Positions 50,726 to 62,600 of a stretch of DNA of 64,000 nt are shown here, piece by piece. The stretch lies in the NCBI RefSeq assembly GCF_001435295.1, contig NZ_CM003594.1, positions 2,418,001 to 2,482,000 of the forward strand, in the 5' to 3' direction. Under the pieces are notes generated by a model. It did not search any database and had not been told where the DNA came from. It worked only from the letters and a program-made list of their open reading frames with translations. Every line of letters starts with the position of its first letter. Within the stretch, counting starts at the first letter, position 1. The DNA is from Psychrobacter sp. P11F6 (GTDB lineage: Bacteria; Pseudomonadota; Gammaproteobacteria; Pseudomonadales; Moraxellaceae). The translations under genes were made by a program, and so were the position numbers.

Positions 50726-51343
50726 ATGAGTAATTCAACTTTAAACCTTACCCATTACCAAGAAATAACTATCATCCCTGATCCCGAGATTGCGCCTTAC
50801 TTTATTTGGAGTAAGCTCTTTAATCAGCTGCATATTGCTCTAGCGGCATTGAAAAATGAACACGGTATCGACTCCATAGGTGTCAGCTTCCCTGATTATC
50901 ATTACGATAATAAAAATGAGAAATCATCTAAGTTGGGATTAAAACTACGCCTTTTTGCGCCAAACCAAAAAAACTTAGACACCCTAAACCTGGATAAATG
51001 GCTGTCACGACTGTCAGATTATGTGCATGTTAAAGGTATTAAAGAAGTCGGTGATAAAGCGACTGGTTATGTCAGTGTGCAGCGTTACCGATTTAAACCA
51101 ATTGATATACAAGCACAGACATTGGCAGATAAGTTAAAAGTCAGTTATGAGGAGGCGATGGTCACTGTCGCCAAACGCAAAAAAGAGATGGCATTGCCAT
51201 TCATTCAGATGCGTAGTCATACCAACAATAGTAATTACCGTTTAAGCATTTTACAGTCGCCTTGTGATAACTCTCAAGCTGGTAGCTTTAATACTTATGG
51301 CTTAAATGGTATGCAAGACACGGTTACCGTTCCACATTGGTAA
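50726..51343 (+). CDS. csy4: Type I-F crRNA endonuclease Csy4 (Cas6f)
   Basis: 205 residues. Cleaves the pre-crRNA at the 3' base of the repeat hairpin and stays bound. The N-terminal RAMP domain carries the candidate catalytic His in FNQLHIALAAL (near residue 31). The basic helix (VAKRKKEMALPFIQM near 145) reads the stem, and GSFNTYGLNG plus the ending TVPHW are Csy4 signatures. It starts three bases after the csy3 stop and lies directly before the array leader. Confidence 0.96.
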   Translation: MSNSTLNLTHYQEITIIPDPEIAPYFIWSKLFNQLHIALAALKNEHGIDSIGVSFPDYHYDNKNEKSSKLGLKLRLFAPNQKNLDTLNLDKWLSRLSDYVHVKGIKEVGDKATGYVSVQRYRFKPIDIQAQTLADKLKVSYEEAMVTVAKRKKEMALPFIQMRSHTNNSNYRLSILQSPCDNSQAGSFNTYGLNGMQDTVTVPHW

Positions 51344-51520
51344 GCTAATTAAATGGTAATGACGAATTACCCAAAAATTAAGCATAAAAACCCTTTTTTT
51401 TACTATTTAAAAACTTACAATGAAATCAATCAGTTACGATAAGGTGAAAAATGGAGGGTAAAATAGGGTATTTTGCCCTCTACGCCTTGTCGTAACTGAA
51501 TTTTTTGAGGTATAATTTCT
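51344..51520 (+). promoter_or_regulatory. CRISPR leader and array promoter
   Basis: 177 AT-rich bases between csy4 and the first repeat. -35 TTGTCG (51487-51492), 18-base spacer, -10 TATAAT (51511-51516), so transcription starts at the first repeat. A 14-bp inverted repeat (51431-51444 with 51485-51498; only one T-G pair) overlaps the -35. Inside it GAGGG-AAAATA pairs with TATTTT-CCCTC. Confidence 0.8.
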
Positions 51521-54500
51521 CTTCATCACCGCATAGGTGACTTAGAAATGCTTAGAATTAACCAGCGATCTTGATTCAGTCTTCATCACCGCATAGGTGA
51601 CTTAGAAAAATCCGAACCATTGCGCGTCCAATACGCTCCACTTCATCACCGCATAGGTGACTTAGAAACATTTCTTATCACTAGATTGCCCTGACGCTTT
51701 CTTCATCACCGCATAGGTGACTTAGAAATGAGCCAGATCCTATCTATGCTCCTAAGCCTACTTCATCACCGCATAGGTGACTTAGAAATTGATTATTCGC
51801 ACTTAGTTAGTGCAGTTGACCTTCATCACCGCATAGGTGACTTAGAAAGCCCTGTCATGGTGTTAGCGCACTATGTCGGGCTTCATCACCGCATAGGTGA
51901 CTTAGAAATAGCGATATGCCCGGTCGCCCCGGTGCTGTCCTTCATCACCGCATAGGTGACTTAGAAACATCGCGGTAAGGGTTATTGCGAGTGGTGCCAC
52001 TTCATCACCGCATAGGTGACTTAGAAATTTAACTGTTGAATGCCGTGAAAGTCTCATGACTTCATCACCGCATAGGTGACTTAGAAAGTTTAACAGACGG
52101 TCGAATTATTAATCATTGACTTCATCACCGCATAGGTGACTTAGAAATTTGATTAACTTATCGGTACTCATAATAATATCCTTCATCACCGCATAGGTGA
52201 CTTAGAAATTGCTACTTTAAATAGCGGTGAAAGTGGTCTTCTTCATCACCGCATAGGTGACTTAGAAACGAACAAATCGGATTAGCCTCACTGATTTCAA
52301 CTTCATCACCGCATAGGTGACTTAGAAACACGACCCTCGGCTTCGGAGGTCGCGGTCATGCTTCATCACCGCATAGGTGACTTAGAAATAGACGAAGCGA
52401 TACACGACAAGGCAGCCTACCTTCATCACCGCATAGGTGACTTAGAAAAGCTTACGGTTGCATTGGCGTTATGTCACGCACTTCATCACCGCATAGGTGA
52501 CTTAGAAAGTGGTGATTAGCGGTGATGCGGTATCGGAAGACTTCATCACCGCATAGGTGACTTAGAAAAACTATTTCAAGGCTGGTCGGCTCTGTGTCCT
52601 CTTCATCACCGCATAGGTGACTTAGAAACAAAGCGGATGATGCAGCCGACGCTTGATAGCCTTCATCACCGCATAGGTGACTTAGAAAATGTTTCCCGTC
52701 TACATCCAGTACGTGATGGTCTTCATCACCGCATAGGTGACTTAGAAATGTCTCAGTTATATGTATGATTTTAGATTGGTCTTCATCACCGCATAGGTGA
52801 CTTAGAAAAACCGAGCCTGATGACATTGTTGCTTTAAATGCTTCATCACCGCATAGGTGACTTAGAAAAACATCATCCGCCACTGGCTTAATCCAATTTA
52901 CTTCATCACCGCATAGGTGACTTAGAAAAATCAGCAGATAGTCCAGTTGATACGAGGCACCTTCATCACCGCATAGGTGACTTAGAAATTCGCTGTCTCG
53001 ACAGCAAGTGCTGCGATAGCCTTCATCACCGCATAGGTGACTTAGAAAATAGCTTTAGCAACAGCCTGCTGAATAGCCATCTTCATCACCGCATAGGTGA
53101 CTTAGAAACGCAAGCCCGTTTGTATGAAGGCGCAATTTGCGCTTCATCACCGCATAGGTGACTTAGAAAGTAATCAACACACGTGACGCTTGCAGTAAGT
53201 CCTTCATCACCGCATAGGTGACTTAGAAAAGCCAATGCAGTAGCAATCACCTCATCAACAACTTCATCACCGCATAGGTGACTTAGAAAAATGACTGGCT
53301 ATCCATACTTTACGATACCGACTTCATCACCGCATAGGTGACTTAGAAAACTTTCAATGTCTCGTCACCAGCTCTCAGCTCCTTCATCACCGCATAGGTG
53401 ACTTAGAAAAAATACTTACACTGCATTTGTGTTTAGCGGAACTTCATCACCGCATAGGTGACTTAGAAATCCATGATAAATTGCTTAACATGATTAGCCT
53501 CCTTCATCACCGCATAGGTGACTTAGAAAACCTTCCCAGATCTTAACGCCTGCTGTGTAATCTTCATCACCGCATAGGTGACTTAGAAAAGTACCGTTAG
53601 ACCCACTCATGCCAGCACAAGCTTCATCACCGCATAGGTGACTTAGAAAATTATTCATCCCCCCCCTATCTCTACACGCTCTCTTCATCACCGCATAGGT
53701 GACTTAGAAATGATCAACACGGTATGAAGTCACAACAAAACCCTTCATCACCGCATAGGTGACTTAGAAATTTCAGGTTAGTCATAGCTTCAACACTTTT
53801 GTCTTCATCACCGCATAGGTGACTTAGAAAGCCATAATGCCGAGAAAGATAAACGAAAGTGTCTTCATCACCGCATAGGTGACTTAGAAATGTACCTGCT
53901 GATGCTATGGCTGAACCTATAACTTCATCACCGCATAGGTGACTTAGAAAACTGTAAAGCGGTTCTTAGCCCATTCATTGTACTTCATCACCGCATAGGT
54001 GACTTAGAAAACTGACCACGTTCAACATCCTCAATGTAGTAGCTTCATCACCGCATAGGTGACTTAGAAACTAATGACGCGACTCAGCAAAATAAGTTTG
54101 AGCTTCATCACCGCATAGGTGACTTAGAAATCCCACTGCTCAGGTGTTTTCTGTTCCTGCTGCTTCATCACCGCATAGGTGACTTAGAAATACTGAAGTA
54201 GATGCAATAACTCAAAATCTGCCTTCATCACCGCATAGGTGACTTAGAAACGTAACAATATCGTCAGGCATTGTAAGAAACACTTCATCACCGCATAGGT
54301 GACTTAGAAAAATCAAAACCGATATTGTCCAGCTCACCAAAACTTCATCACCGCATAGGTGACTTAGAAAAAAAGATGATACGTCTTTACCGTACTTGTC
54401 CTCTTCATCACCGCATAGGTGACTTAGAAATAATAGATTGATTATTTCCTTATAAGTGTGACCTTCATCACCGCATAGGTGACTTAGAAAAACAACGCAT

Positions 54501-56411
54501 TCGCTTTGAGCCTATCTTTGAGCTTCATCACCGCATAGGTGACTTAGAAAGTAACCCGTCATCGTACCACCAACACCAGCGGCTTCATCACCGCATAGGT
54601 GACTTAGAAAAACTGTGGTCGCAGCGACGACTTACGAGCTAACTTCATCACCGCATAGGTGACTTAGAAAACCAAGTTATCCAGCCCAACAAGAACCCTC
54701 AACCTTCATCACCGCATAGGTGACTTAGAAATGTCATGAGCCAACCTGTCAAGTCATCCTCATCTTCATCACCGCATAGGTGACTTAGAAATTAAGCATG
54801 ATTGCACCAATGCCACCACTAATCTTCATCACCGCATAGGTGACTTAGAAAGTAGTAAGGCGCTACTGGCAGATAATCACCTGCTTCATCACCGCATAGG
54901 TGACTTAGAAAATTAGAGTGAACAGTGGTTATGCCCCCTGGATCTTCATCACCGCATAGGTGACTTAGAAATCATACATAAAAGCGATGATGAGAGATAT
55001 AACCTTCATCACCGCATAGGTGACTTAGAAAAACCAAAGAAGGCATGGGGCAGGGTGATTTAGCTTCATCACCGCATAGGTGACTTAGAAAGTAGTCAGA
55101 TTGTGAGTTTCCTAATACTGTCACTTCATCACCGCATAGGTGACTTAGAAAACAACACCGCTTATAGATACTTTGCTAGTATGCTTCATCACCGCATAGG
55201 TGACTTAGAAAACTCACGTAGCTCATCGATGCCCATTTCAGCACTTCATCACCGCATAGGTGACTTAGAAATTGTATTACGCCAGCCCCTGCAAAATTAG
55301 CCCCTTCATCACCGCATAGGTGACTTAGAAATTATTTTAAAAGCAGCTCAAAGGATCACAAATCTTCATCACCGCATAGGTGACTTAGAAAATCCAGCCA
55401 GTCGTCACCGTCAGCGTCTCATCCTTCATCACCGCATAGGTGACTTAGAAAAAATCAGCAGCACCTCAAACATCTGCTCGTCACTTCATCACCGCATAGG
55501 TGACTTAGAAACTACACCTACGTACTGGGATATGTAATGCGTACTTCATCACCGCATAGGTGACTTAGAAATGCACGTTGGGCGCGGTCATGCAACAATA
55601 GCGCTTCATCACCGCATAGGTGACTTAGAAAACTGGCAATCCGCTATGAAGATGGCTTTGCTTCTTCATCACCGCATAGGTGACTTAGAAAAAAATACCG
55701 ATTACCTCGGACTTAATGCCATTCTTCATCACCGCATAGGTGACTTAGAAATAACGCCCCTGCATGGCAGACCGATATCTTAGCTTCATCACCGCATAGG
55801 TGACTTAGAAAGTATAAATTTAGAAAATATATAACCATTCTATCTTCATCACCGCATAGGTGACTTAGAAAATGCGACGACACAAAAACGTGCTCGTTAT
55901 CTTCTTCATCACCGCATAGGTGACTTAGAAATATTTGAAGTCTCTTGATTTAGAGAGGCGTCTCTTCATCACCGCATAGGTGACTTAGAAAAATAGTGAA
56001 ATCGTAAGTATTTAAGCTGTCGACTTCATCACCGCATAGGTGACTTAGAAAATTTCAGACAACAAGCCGTACTTGGTTGCTATCTTCATCACCGCATAGG
56101 TGACTTAGAAAGAAATGTCGGTCTTTAGCCCTTATTTGACGTACTTCATCACCGCATAGGTGACTTAGAAAACTGCCAGTCGTCTTGCTGATTCATGCGG
56201 TCACTTCATCACCGCATAGGTGACTTAGAAAATATCACGATAGTTTCAACGATATACCAAGCTCTTCATCACCGCATAGGTGACTTAGAAAGTTACGGCA
56301 TCCGTGATGCTCGATGAAAAAATCTTCATCACCGCATAGGTGACTTAGAAAAAACAGGAACGCTTAACAGTAAGGTAAATCCACTTCATCACCGCATAGG
56401 TGACTTAGAAA
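51521..56411 (+). CRISPR. Type I-F CRISPR array, 82 repeats and 81 spacers
   Basis: The 28-base repeat begins CTTCA, has stem TCACC, loop GCATA, stem GGTGA, and ends CTTAGAAA, the canonical type I-F shape for Csy4 cleavage. I counted 82 repeat starts, one per 60-base line. Spacers are 32 bases except one of 31 (before 51940) and four of 33 (before 52181, 53142, 53683 and 54704). The repeats read as identical throughout, including the last one at 56384. The leader is on the left, so recent spacers are near 51550. Spacers were not matched to targets. Confidence 0.98.
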
Positions 56412-56572
56412 CTTACAAGCGTCACCTACTGTCGTGTATTTTCTAACTTTCCTATAAACCTAAGCGAAGTGGGTTTTAATTATTAGCCACTCATCGTAAG
56501 GTGGGAGTGAAGGTCAATATACAGAGCATAACGACCAAGTCATCAAATCATTATCTTAGTGGGGTGTGTAGT

Positions 56573-57079
56573 ATGAAGTCACTATCAATAGGCAAGCTAC
56601 AGAAAAACACGGTGCTAGTCTTCCAAGGCGTCCTTGGTCTGTTTAATATTTATACCTGTCATATCAGACCGCTTATTACTGAAGCCTTGACGGTTGAGTA
56701 TAGCGCTGCTTTGACTAGACCTACATTATTTATCGAAGAAAACAAAAAACAGTTTATAGTCAACAATTTTGAGCTTTTTCACCTAATCAAAAGCCCTCAT
56801 GTTGATTTTAATGTACTAAGACAAGAAGTATCTGTGAGATATATCCTAAAGGATGATTTTAATTTTGATCTCTGTTTTTATGAGCTTATTGCATCGATTG
56901 CTCAGCATAATAAGAAGCTAGATATCAAACTCATTTATAGACAACTTAAAACTATCTTAGATAAACAGATGAATCAGCAGTTATTTGGCAAAAACATCTT
57001 TGCTGTCACTAAATTTTGTGAGCTTATTAATATTACTGTGCCGACCTATTATGCTCGTTACTCTGGAGTATCTTTATGA
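56573..57079 (+). CDS. Unknown protein, first gene of the recombinase module
   Basis: 168 residues from the ATG at 56573, which has GTGGGG nine bases upstream; a GTG at 56501 would add 24 residues. No recognised domain. The C-terminal part (FAVTKFCELINITVPTYYAR, near residues 141-160) looks like a helix-turn-helix, similar in pattern to modules that read NISRSTYYR. It overlaps the next gene by 4 bases (ATGA). Its position suggests a DNA-binding accessory of the recombinases. Confidence 0.6.
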   Translation: MKSLSIGKLQKNTVLVFQGVLGLFNIYTCHIRPLITEALTVEYSAALTRPTLFIEENKKQFIVNNFELFHLIKSPHVDFNVLRQEVSVRYILKDDFNFDLCFYELIASIAQHNKKLDIKLIYRQLKTILDKQMNQQLFGKNIFAVTKFCELINITVPTYYARYSGVSL

Positions 57080-57705
57080 CTCAAAATAGTGACATTTTAC
57101 CTACTGAGGAACAATGGCTGTCTGCAAAGACCATTGATTACTTAAAGAGTGATAAAGCGTTTGTTTACCCCGAATCTGTTGTAGAGGCTATCTCTACTAT
57201 CGTTATCGCAGTACATAACAGTTATGAGCGCAATGATAATGCGATTAAGTATTTATTAGAAAATATTGTGCAAACACTACAAGATAGACCAGTTTCCGAT
57301 CAGTACATGCAGATCAATCGGACGGATTTGGCACAAAAGCCACTGATAATGCAGCTGCTTATCCTAATGCAGGATATCGTCATCAAACAGCATTATTTAG
57401 GTCAATCAGTGCAACAGCTAGTTTGGTTGTCCATAGCGATGCATACCGCAGCTTTACTTATAGTTCAAGGTAGAAAAACCGATACCGATACTATACTCAT
57501 GCAATTTAAGATGGCACAGTTCTCAGCATCTCCTAGGCGCACCTGGATATGGGACACACTCCCTGGTATCGCCCAAACTGAGATAAATATAGAGCCTGTA
57601 TTATCAGTATTCGATGGTATATTGAAGCAACAAAAAAGCGCACTTGATTTGTTAAATAATAAACAATCTATTCATATTGAAGAAAAAAAAAGTAACAAAA
57701 GATAA
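57076..57705 (+). CDS. Unknown protein, second gene of the recombinase module
   Basis: 209 residues, predicted helical and soluble. No known domain. A conserved-looking motif, FSASPRRTWIWDTLPG, lies near residue 149. The C-terminus is charged (HIEEKKSNKR). Its end overlaps the next recombinase in another frame across a run of nine A. A fusion by slippage there is possible and is discussed in the findings. Confidence 0.6.
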   Translation: MTQNSDILPTEEQWLSAKTIDYLKSDKAFVYPESVVEAISTIVIAVHNSYERNDNAIKYLLENIVQTLQDRPVSDQYMQINRTDLAQKPLIMQLLILMQDIVIKQHYLGQSVQQLVWLSIAMHTAALLIVQGRKTDTDTILMQFKMAQFSASPRRTWIWDTLPGIAQTEINIEPVLSVFDGILKQQKSALDLLNNKQSIHIEEKKSNKR

Positions 57706-59605
57706 TTCTGATGAAAAAGCCAAGCATAAAGATAAAATAAAAAAGGCTAAATCTGATGCAAAAGCAAAACTCAGCCAAATAGAAAAAATAGCAACCGCCT
57801 ATCAAAATGCGCATGTATTACAGAAACCAAGAGCTCAACGTAAGAAGCCACCTAAAAACATTAAAATCAAAGCTATCAACTTAGCAGATGATACATCTAC
57901 ATCTCCCTTAGACTCTACTGCAACGAGCCATAACTGGAATACTATGCCCGATAATGATGCATGGGGTAGCACACATGATGATATAGAAAACAGTGCTACC
58001 ACCGTAGATCTCGCATTTTTAGAAGCTAATACTGAAAGCTATGAAGGGTTAAGGACGAGCTTTGAAGAGCGTATTGACCACTATGAGGCCCCCTATGTCA
58101 GCTATGGCGAATATCCAAACCCATTAATCAAAAACTCTATACCGCTACAAACTATAGATTTATCGCTACAGCAAAGCTACATGTCTCAGCGCAATCTCGC
58201 GCTCAACTCTAACACGCGATTGCTCTGTGTTGCTGGTTACCAAGCGCTATTTGCGGCGCTCAACCAAGATGCAAGCGCGTTAACAGAATCAGAGACTCAT
58301 AAAAACTGCGCTGGTATTTTACTGTTATCTATGATTACCGGACTGCCAGTTAAGTCTTTACTGATAACCGGATATATCGGTCATCCTGGCATTTTTAATC
58401 TTGAGGGTAAAAGGTATTATATTAAACACAGCCTTGGCATTACTACGCGATCCAATAGTCAAACTTTAACAAAGAAAGATTATGAAAATCATTCTGATAC
58501 TATCAAAATCCCACTGCCGTTGTGGCTGATAGATAATTTGCTTGCTTGTGAATTACCGGAAAAGAAGGATATTACGACTTATCTTGCTACCTTACGTAGC
58601 AGTCTTGGACTGCCGTACTTGTCAATCAATCGCATAGAAACCGCACTACATGTCGTACTCTCTCGTTATACGCCTAATTGTCATGAGCACATTGCCGATA
58701 TCATTTGCCGCACGCCAGCGCCACATGCTCCAGCCATGTACTACAGCAGCCACATCAGTGAAATGATCATTGCTCACTATAAATCAGCGCTAAGCGTATT
58801 TAGCAGCTTAAGTAGTTTTGATTTAACTTATATCACCCCTTGGCATAAATATACCGTAGGCTCAGGGTTCGCGCTTAAGCTCGAAACTGTTCATACAATC
58901 ATAAATGAGATGAAAATCTGGGCAGATCAAAGTATAAATGATGATGAGCATTTCAATCGAACCAGTATTTTTGTATGGTTTGTATTCTGCCTCTTAACTG
59001 GAGTACGGCCGAATAACGGTCTTGGTAAAGTGTACAATATCGATCTTGATATGGGTTGGCTGGAAATCAACGATAAGCCAGTTAAAAAAGTAAAAAGTGA
59101 CCGTTTGATACCACTATGTCCTACTCTTATACATCATCTAATAGACTATAGAGATTATTTAATTGACTACCAGATTAAGCATCAAACAAAACATGATATT
59201 AGCGCAACTATTGATGATATCCGCTTAGGTAACGATGAAGCATTATTAAAGCTTTTGTCAGAGAGCACCTTTATATTGAAAGATATAAAGCGCGGCGATG
59301 CCTACCATATGACTAAAGAAATCATTGACGCCAACCCCTATTGGACACGCCATTTTGTGCGTACTCAACTTGAAAGGCATGGCGTTCAGCTCTCGTTAAT
59401 CAACACGGTTATCGGTCATGAAAAAGCCCGTCAAGAAGTATTGGGGCGCTTCTCATCAACTAGTAAAGCGGATATTAAGCGTGTTGCATCTATATTTGAG
59501 CAGATCGCTGAACAGCTAGGACTAACCGACATAAAAATCGACAATTATCCTCTTCTAAATCATGTTGGCATAAACTCCACAGAGGTAGGCCATGCTAATA
59601 GATAA
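57677..59605 (+). CDS. Tyrosine-recombinase-like protein lacking the catalytic Tyr
   Basis: 642 residues from a TTG at 57677; no in-frame ATG exists before about residue 90. The first 60 residues are Lys-rich. The C-terminal catalytic domain has Arg in LLTGVRPNNG, a Lys cluster PVKKVKSDRL, His559-Phe-Val-Arg562 in RHFVRTQLERHG, and His581 in VIGHEKARQ. At the position of the nucleophile it has Phe592 (GRFSS) rather than Tyr. Relatives have the pattern GH, 10 residues, then Y/F-S-S. So it is probably a partner of the intact recombinase downstream, unless Phe is tolerated. The module recalls trio-type recombinases such as GMT or RIT elements; assignment is uncertain. Confidence 0.75.
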   Translation: MKKKKVTKDNSDEKAKHKDKIKKAKSDAKAKLSQIEKIATAYQNAHVLQKPRAQRKKPPKNIKIKAINLADDTSTSPLDSTATSHNWNTMPDNDAWGSTHDDIENSATTVDLAFLEANTESYEGLRTSFEERIDHYEAPYVSYGEYPNPLIKNSIPLQTIDLSLQQSYMSQRNLALNSNTRLLCVAGYQALFAALNQDASALTESETHKNCAGILLLSMITGLPVKSLLITGYIGHPGIFNLEGKRYYIKHSLGITTRSNSQTLTKKDYENHSDTIKIPLPLWLIDNLLACELPEKKDITTYLATLRSSLGLPYLSINRIETALHVVLSRYTPNCHEHIADIICRTPAPHAPAMYYSSHISEMIIAHYKSALSVFSSLSSFDLTYITPWHKYTVGSGFALKLETVHTIINEMKIWADQSINDDEHFNRTSIFVWFVFCLLTGVRPNNGLGKVYNIDLDMGWLEINDKPVKKVKSDRLIPLCPTLIHHLIDYRDYLIDYQIKHQTKHDISATIDDIRLGNDEALLKLLSESTFILKDIKRGDAYHMTKEIIDANPYWTRHFVRTQLERHGVQLSLINTVIGHEKARQEVLGRFSSTSKADIKRVASIFEQIAEQLGLTDIKIDNYPLLNHVGINSTEVGHANR

Positions 59606-62600
59606 ATTATGCTTACCAAAAATCATCGATGATTTAGCAAAGTTTAATGGCAGAAAAAATTGCTACGTGCCTTATTCTTCAGTAGTTAAAGACAGTAGCC
59701 CTGCTAGAGTACGTGAACTACACCTGCTAGCTGACTTACAGACTGAGTGGAATTCCTTGCAAAAGGCTTATCCTGGTAATATTAATTTTATTAAGTGTTT
59801 TGATAAACATTACAAACAAGTGCTTTGGCCCGATGATCTTATCTTTTTTGCTGTACCTGCACTAACGAGCTTTTATGATGAGTTATGGTTACCTCCAAGC
59901 CAAGTGTCAAGTCGATTTCACCGTGACTTTTATGAGCAGCTACGACCTTTATCTAACCAAGGGTTCGATGAGTTTCAAGCTATCATTCAAGATAAGATTA
60001 CAAAAGCTAATGAGTCAACCAAAATACTAAAACAAACATGGCAAACTGTCAGTAAGTTTATTGACTATCAAAATCAGCACTATATGCTTGCTGAGCATCA
60101 CTACCCTAAGATAACAGCGCCGCAACCTATTAAAACCAATCCACTGATTATAAATGCAGATTGGGTAAAAAATGGCAAGTTACTGGTCAAAACTATTCGC
60201 GCAGTACAACATCACTGGAATAAAACAAGTGATTACAACCAAGATCAAATCTTAAGTTGGTTGGTATTCTCAGGTATTGTATATGGCGGCATTAATGAGG
60301 TGCAGATGCTTCAAGGGTGGCTTGATTCTCTACTTACTAAGGAGTATCAGCCGTTTATCAATGAAAGAATAGTGGTATCGCCACGCTTTGTGCAAAAACG
60401 CTATGGTAACGAACGCATAGAAGGTAGTGACACGCTTTATAACACTAAGCAAATCGTCGTAGATGTAGTCAGTCAATGCTGGCTAATGCGTTACCATAAA
60501 AACAGCACTCAAGCAGAAATTGAACCTATCATTGCCAAGCTGTCAGAAAATAAGATAAAACAATACTTGACCGTGGCATTGTCTGACGTGATCAGGCCTT
60601 TAGGTATTAAGCCACCTCCTTTTTCAAGGTTTTTATATTACGCCAGTTATCACTGGGAGTGGCTCGATGGCGCTGATATTGACCATGCTTCAGTTGGGGT
60701 GCTGCGAGGTGTACATAACACTGTTGGATTGAGTACACAGGACTTTAAGCATTTTTTAAACCAAAAATATCAGTATAAAGATGAGCCGTATGATCTAGAA
60801 CATATCTTGACACTGTCTATCAACCAAAACTCTATTAATCAAAAAGAGGCGCCTAGCAGTTCTAGCAAAAAGATAGAGGTTAGAAAGTCAGATTTAATTA
60901 TGAATCTTACTAAAGACTTCAAAATAAATGAAAAACAGAATAAGAAAAAAATCGTTCAAACGACTTACACCCTCATCGAAAGAGTACAAAAACGCTATGA
61001 GCAATATGATGACTTAAGTGAAAAAATTTTATTAGATTGGGTACTAAGTTTACTAAATCGAAAGGAGTCAAAGTCGCCTAGTAATGAATCTATTTTGAAA
61101 TATATCAGAACTATAGGCTATGAATGGTTATATTTCACAACGGCGCAGCCGCTTGATATTTGGTCAGAAGAAGAGTTTGAGGAACTTTATGAAGATATTT
61201 TAGAGTACAAAGCTGTCGTACGTAACAATACTGACACTGGATACTCTGCCAATTTATTGAAGAGTATGCACAACTTTGCCAAGAGCAAATACAACCTTCC
61301 CTCCGTGAACTTCCAACAGTCCAAAAATGGTCGACGTGTACGTGCCGAGCTGATATCACCGCAAGCATATCACTCCATTATTACGCAGATATTGGATTCT
61401 GTAGATATATTGGAGCAGGAGATGTTCGCGCTTCTATTTATCTTAGTCTATCGTACTGGCATGCGCAAAAAAGAGCTGTTGGGACTTAAGTATAATGACA
61501 TCGAAGGCTTAAAAACAGCTGTACCATCAGTGGTAATCAGGCCCAATAGCTATCGTCCAACCAAGACTCAAAGTAGTATTCGCCGCGTTCCCTTATTTGC
61601 CCTCCTCAAACCTAATGAACTGAATTTTTTTATTAACTTTGTGCAGAGTAATATTGGCGACAGTTCAAACAAATTTATCTTTACCTTATCATCGGATCAG
61701 CGCCCTATTGATGACCATGTTCCGTTGCAGTTACTCAAACGAGTTTTAAAAGACATATCGGTAGATGATAATGTAGCAGAGCATACCTTTCATGGTTTTA
61801 GGCATACGGCAGTGAGTAACCTATCTTTAGCGCTATTAGGTCATCCAGATCTCGTAAAAGCCCTCACCGATTATGACGAAAAAGACATACTGCGTATAAA
61901 AAAAGGCCTACTTGGGGAGCATATAAATGCACAAGATCGTTGGTACGCTCTATCGGGTATTATGGGGCACTTATCGCCTGAGCGTAGCTTTGAGTATTAC
62001 AACCATTTTGCCACTTTGATGGCTACTTATGCGTTAAGCGTCTCTAATATAAAACTACCTAAACAAACACTACTTAATCTTACCAAATCTACTAAAATTA
62101 GCGAAAGAAAGATCAATGATAATGCTGACATTAATGATAACGGTGTGATCAATATGCCTAGTATACGTACGCTGTTATTTAAAAATATCATAGAAGGCAA
62201 ACGCAAGTCACCGAAATTCACGATCGAAAACTGTGATAAGCAATTTCTCTTGAGTACCAATACGCCAGCCACTGATGAATTGTTTGGTCGTTATGGTCTA
62301 AACCGAGTACAGCTGCTACTACAGACCTATGATAAAGAGATTCCTTTAAGTAAAGCAGCCCAGTTAGCAAATATTTCTATTCATGATGCAAACATTTTAA
62401 TAGAACGTGCGAGCGAGGTTGCCGCTATCACTACCAAACGCGGCAAACCTCGCTTTGTAAAGCTATCCGATTCAAATAATTCCGTACTGAGTCCACTGAA
62501 CATTCAATACCAAAGTGATTTAAGATTACTATCGCTTTTGTTAAGTAATGCCTACCGTCTACGAGAAAAGTCAGGGGCTGACTGGACTTGGTTTATTGAG

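Noticed and set aside
51728..55783. Open frames in the array with repeated LHHRIGDLE or FLSHLCGDE motifs
   Set aside because: They are translations of the CRISPR repeat itself in frames that happen to stay open over a few 60-base units. No ribosome binding sites, and the variable parts are spacers.
56440..56520. Possible degenerate CRISPR repeat in the array trailer (CCTAAGCGAAGTGG and CATCGTAAGGTGGGAGT)
   Set aside because: The similarity to the repeat is patchy and needs gaps; the short CACTC/GAGTG hairpin there is not convincing as a repeat.
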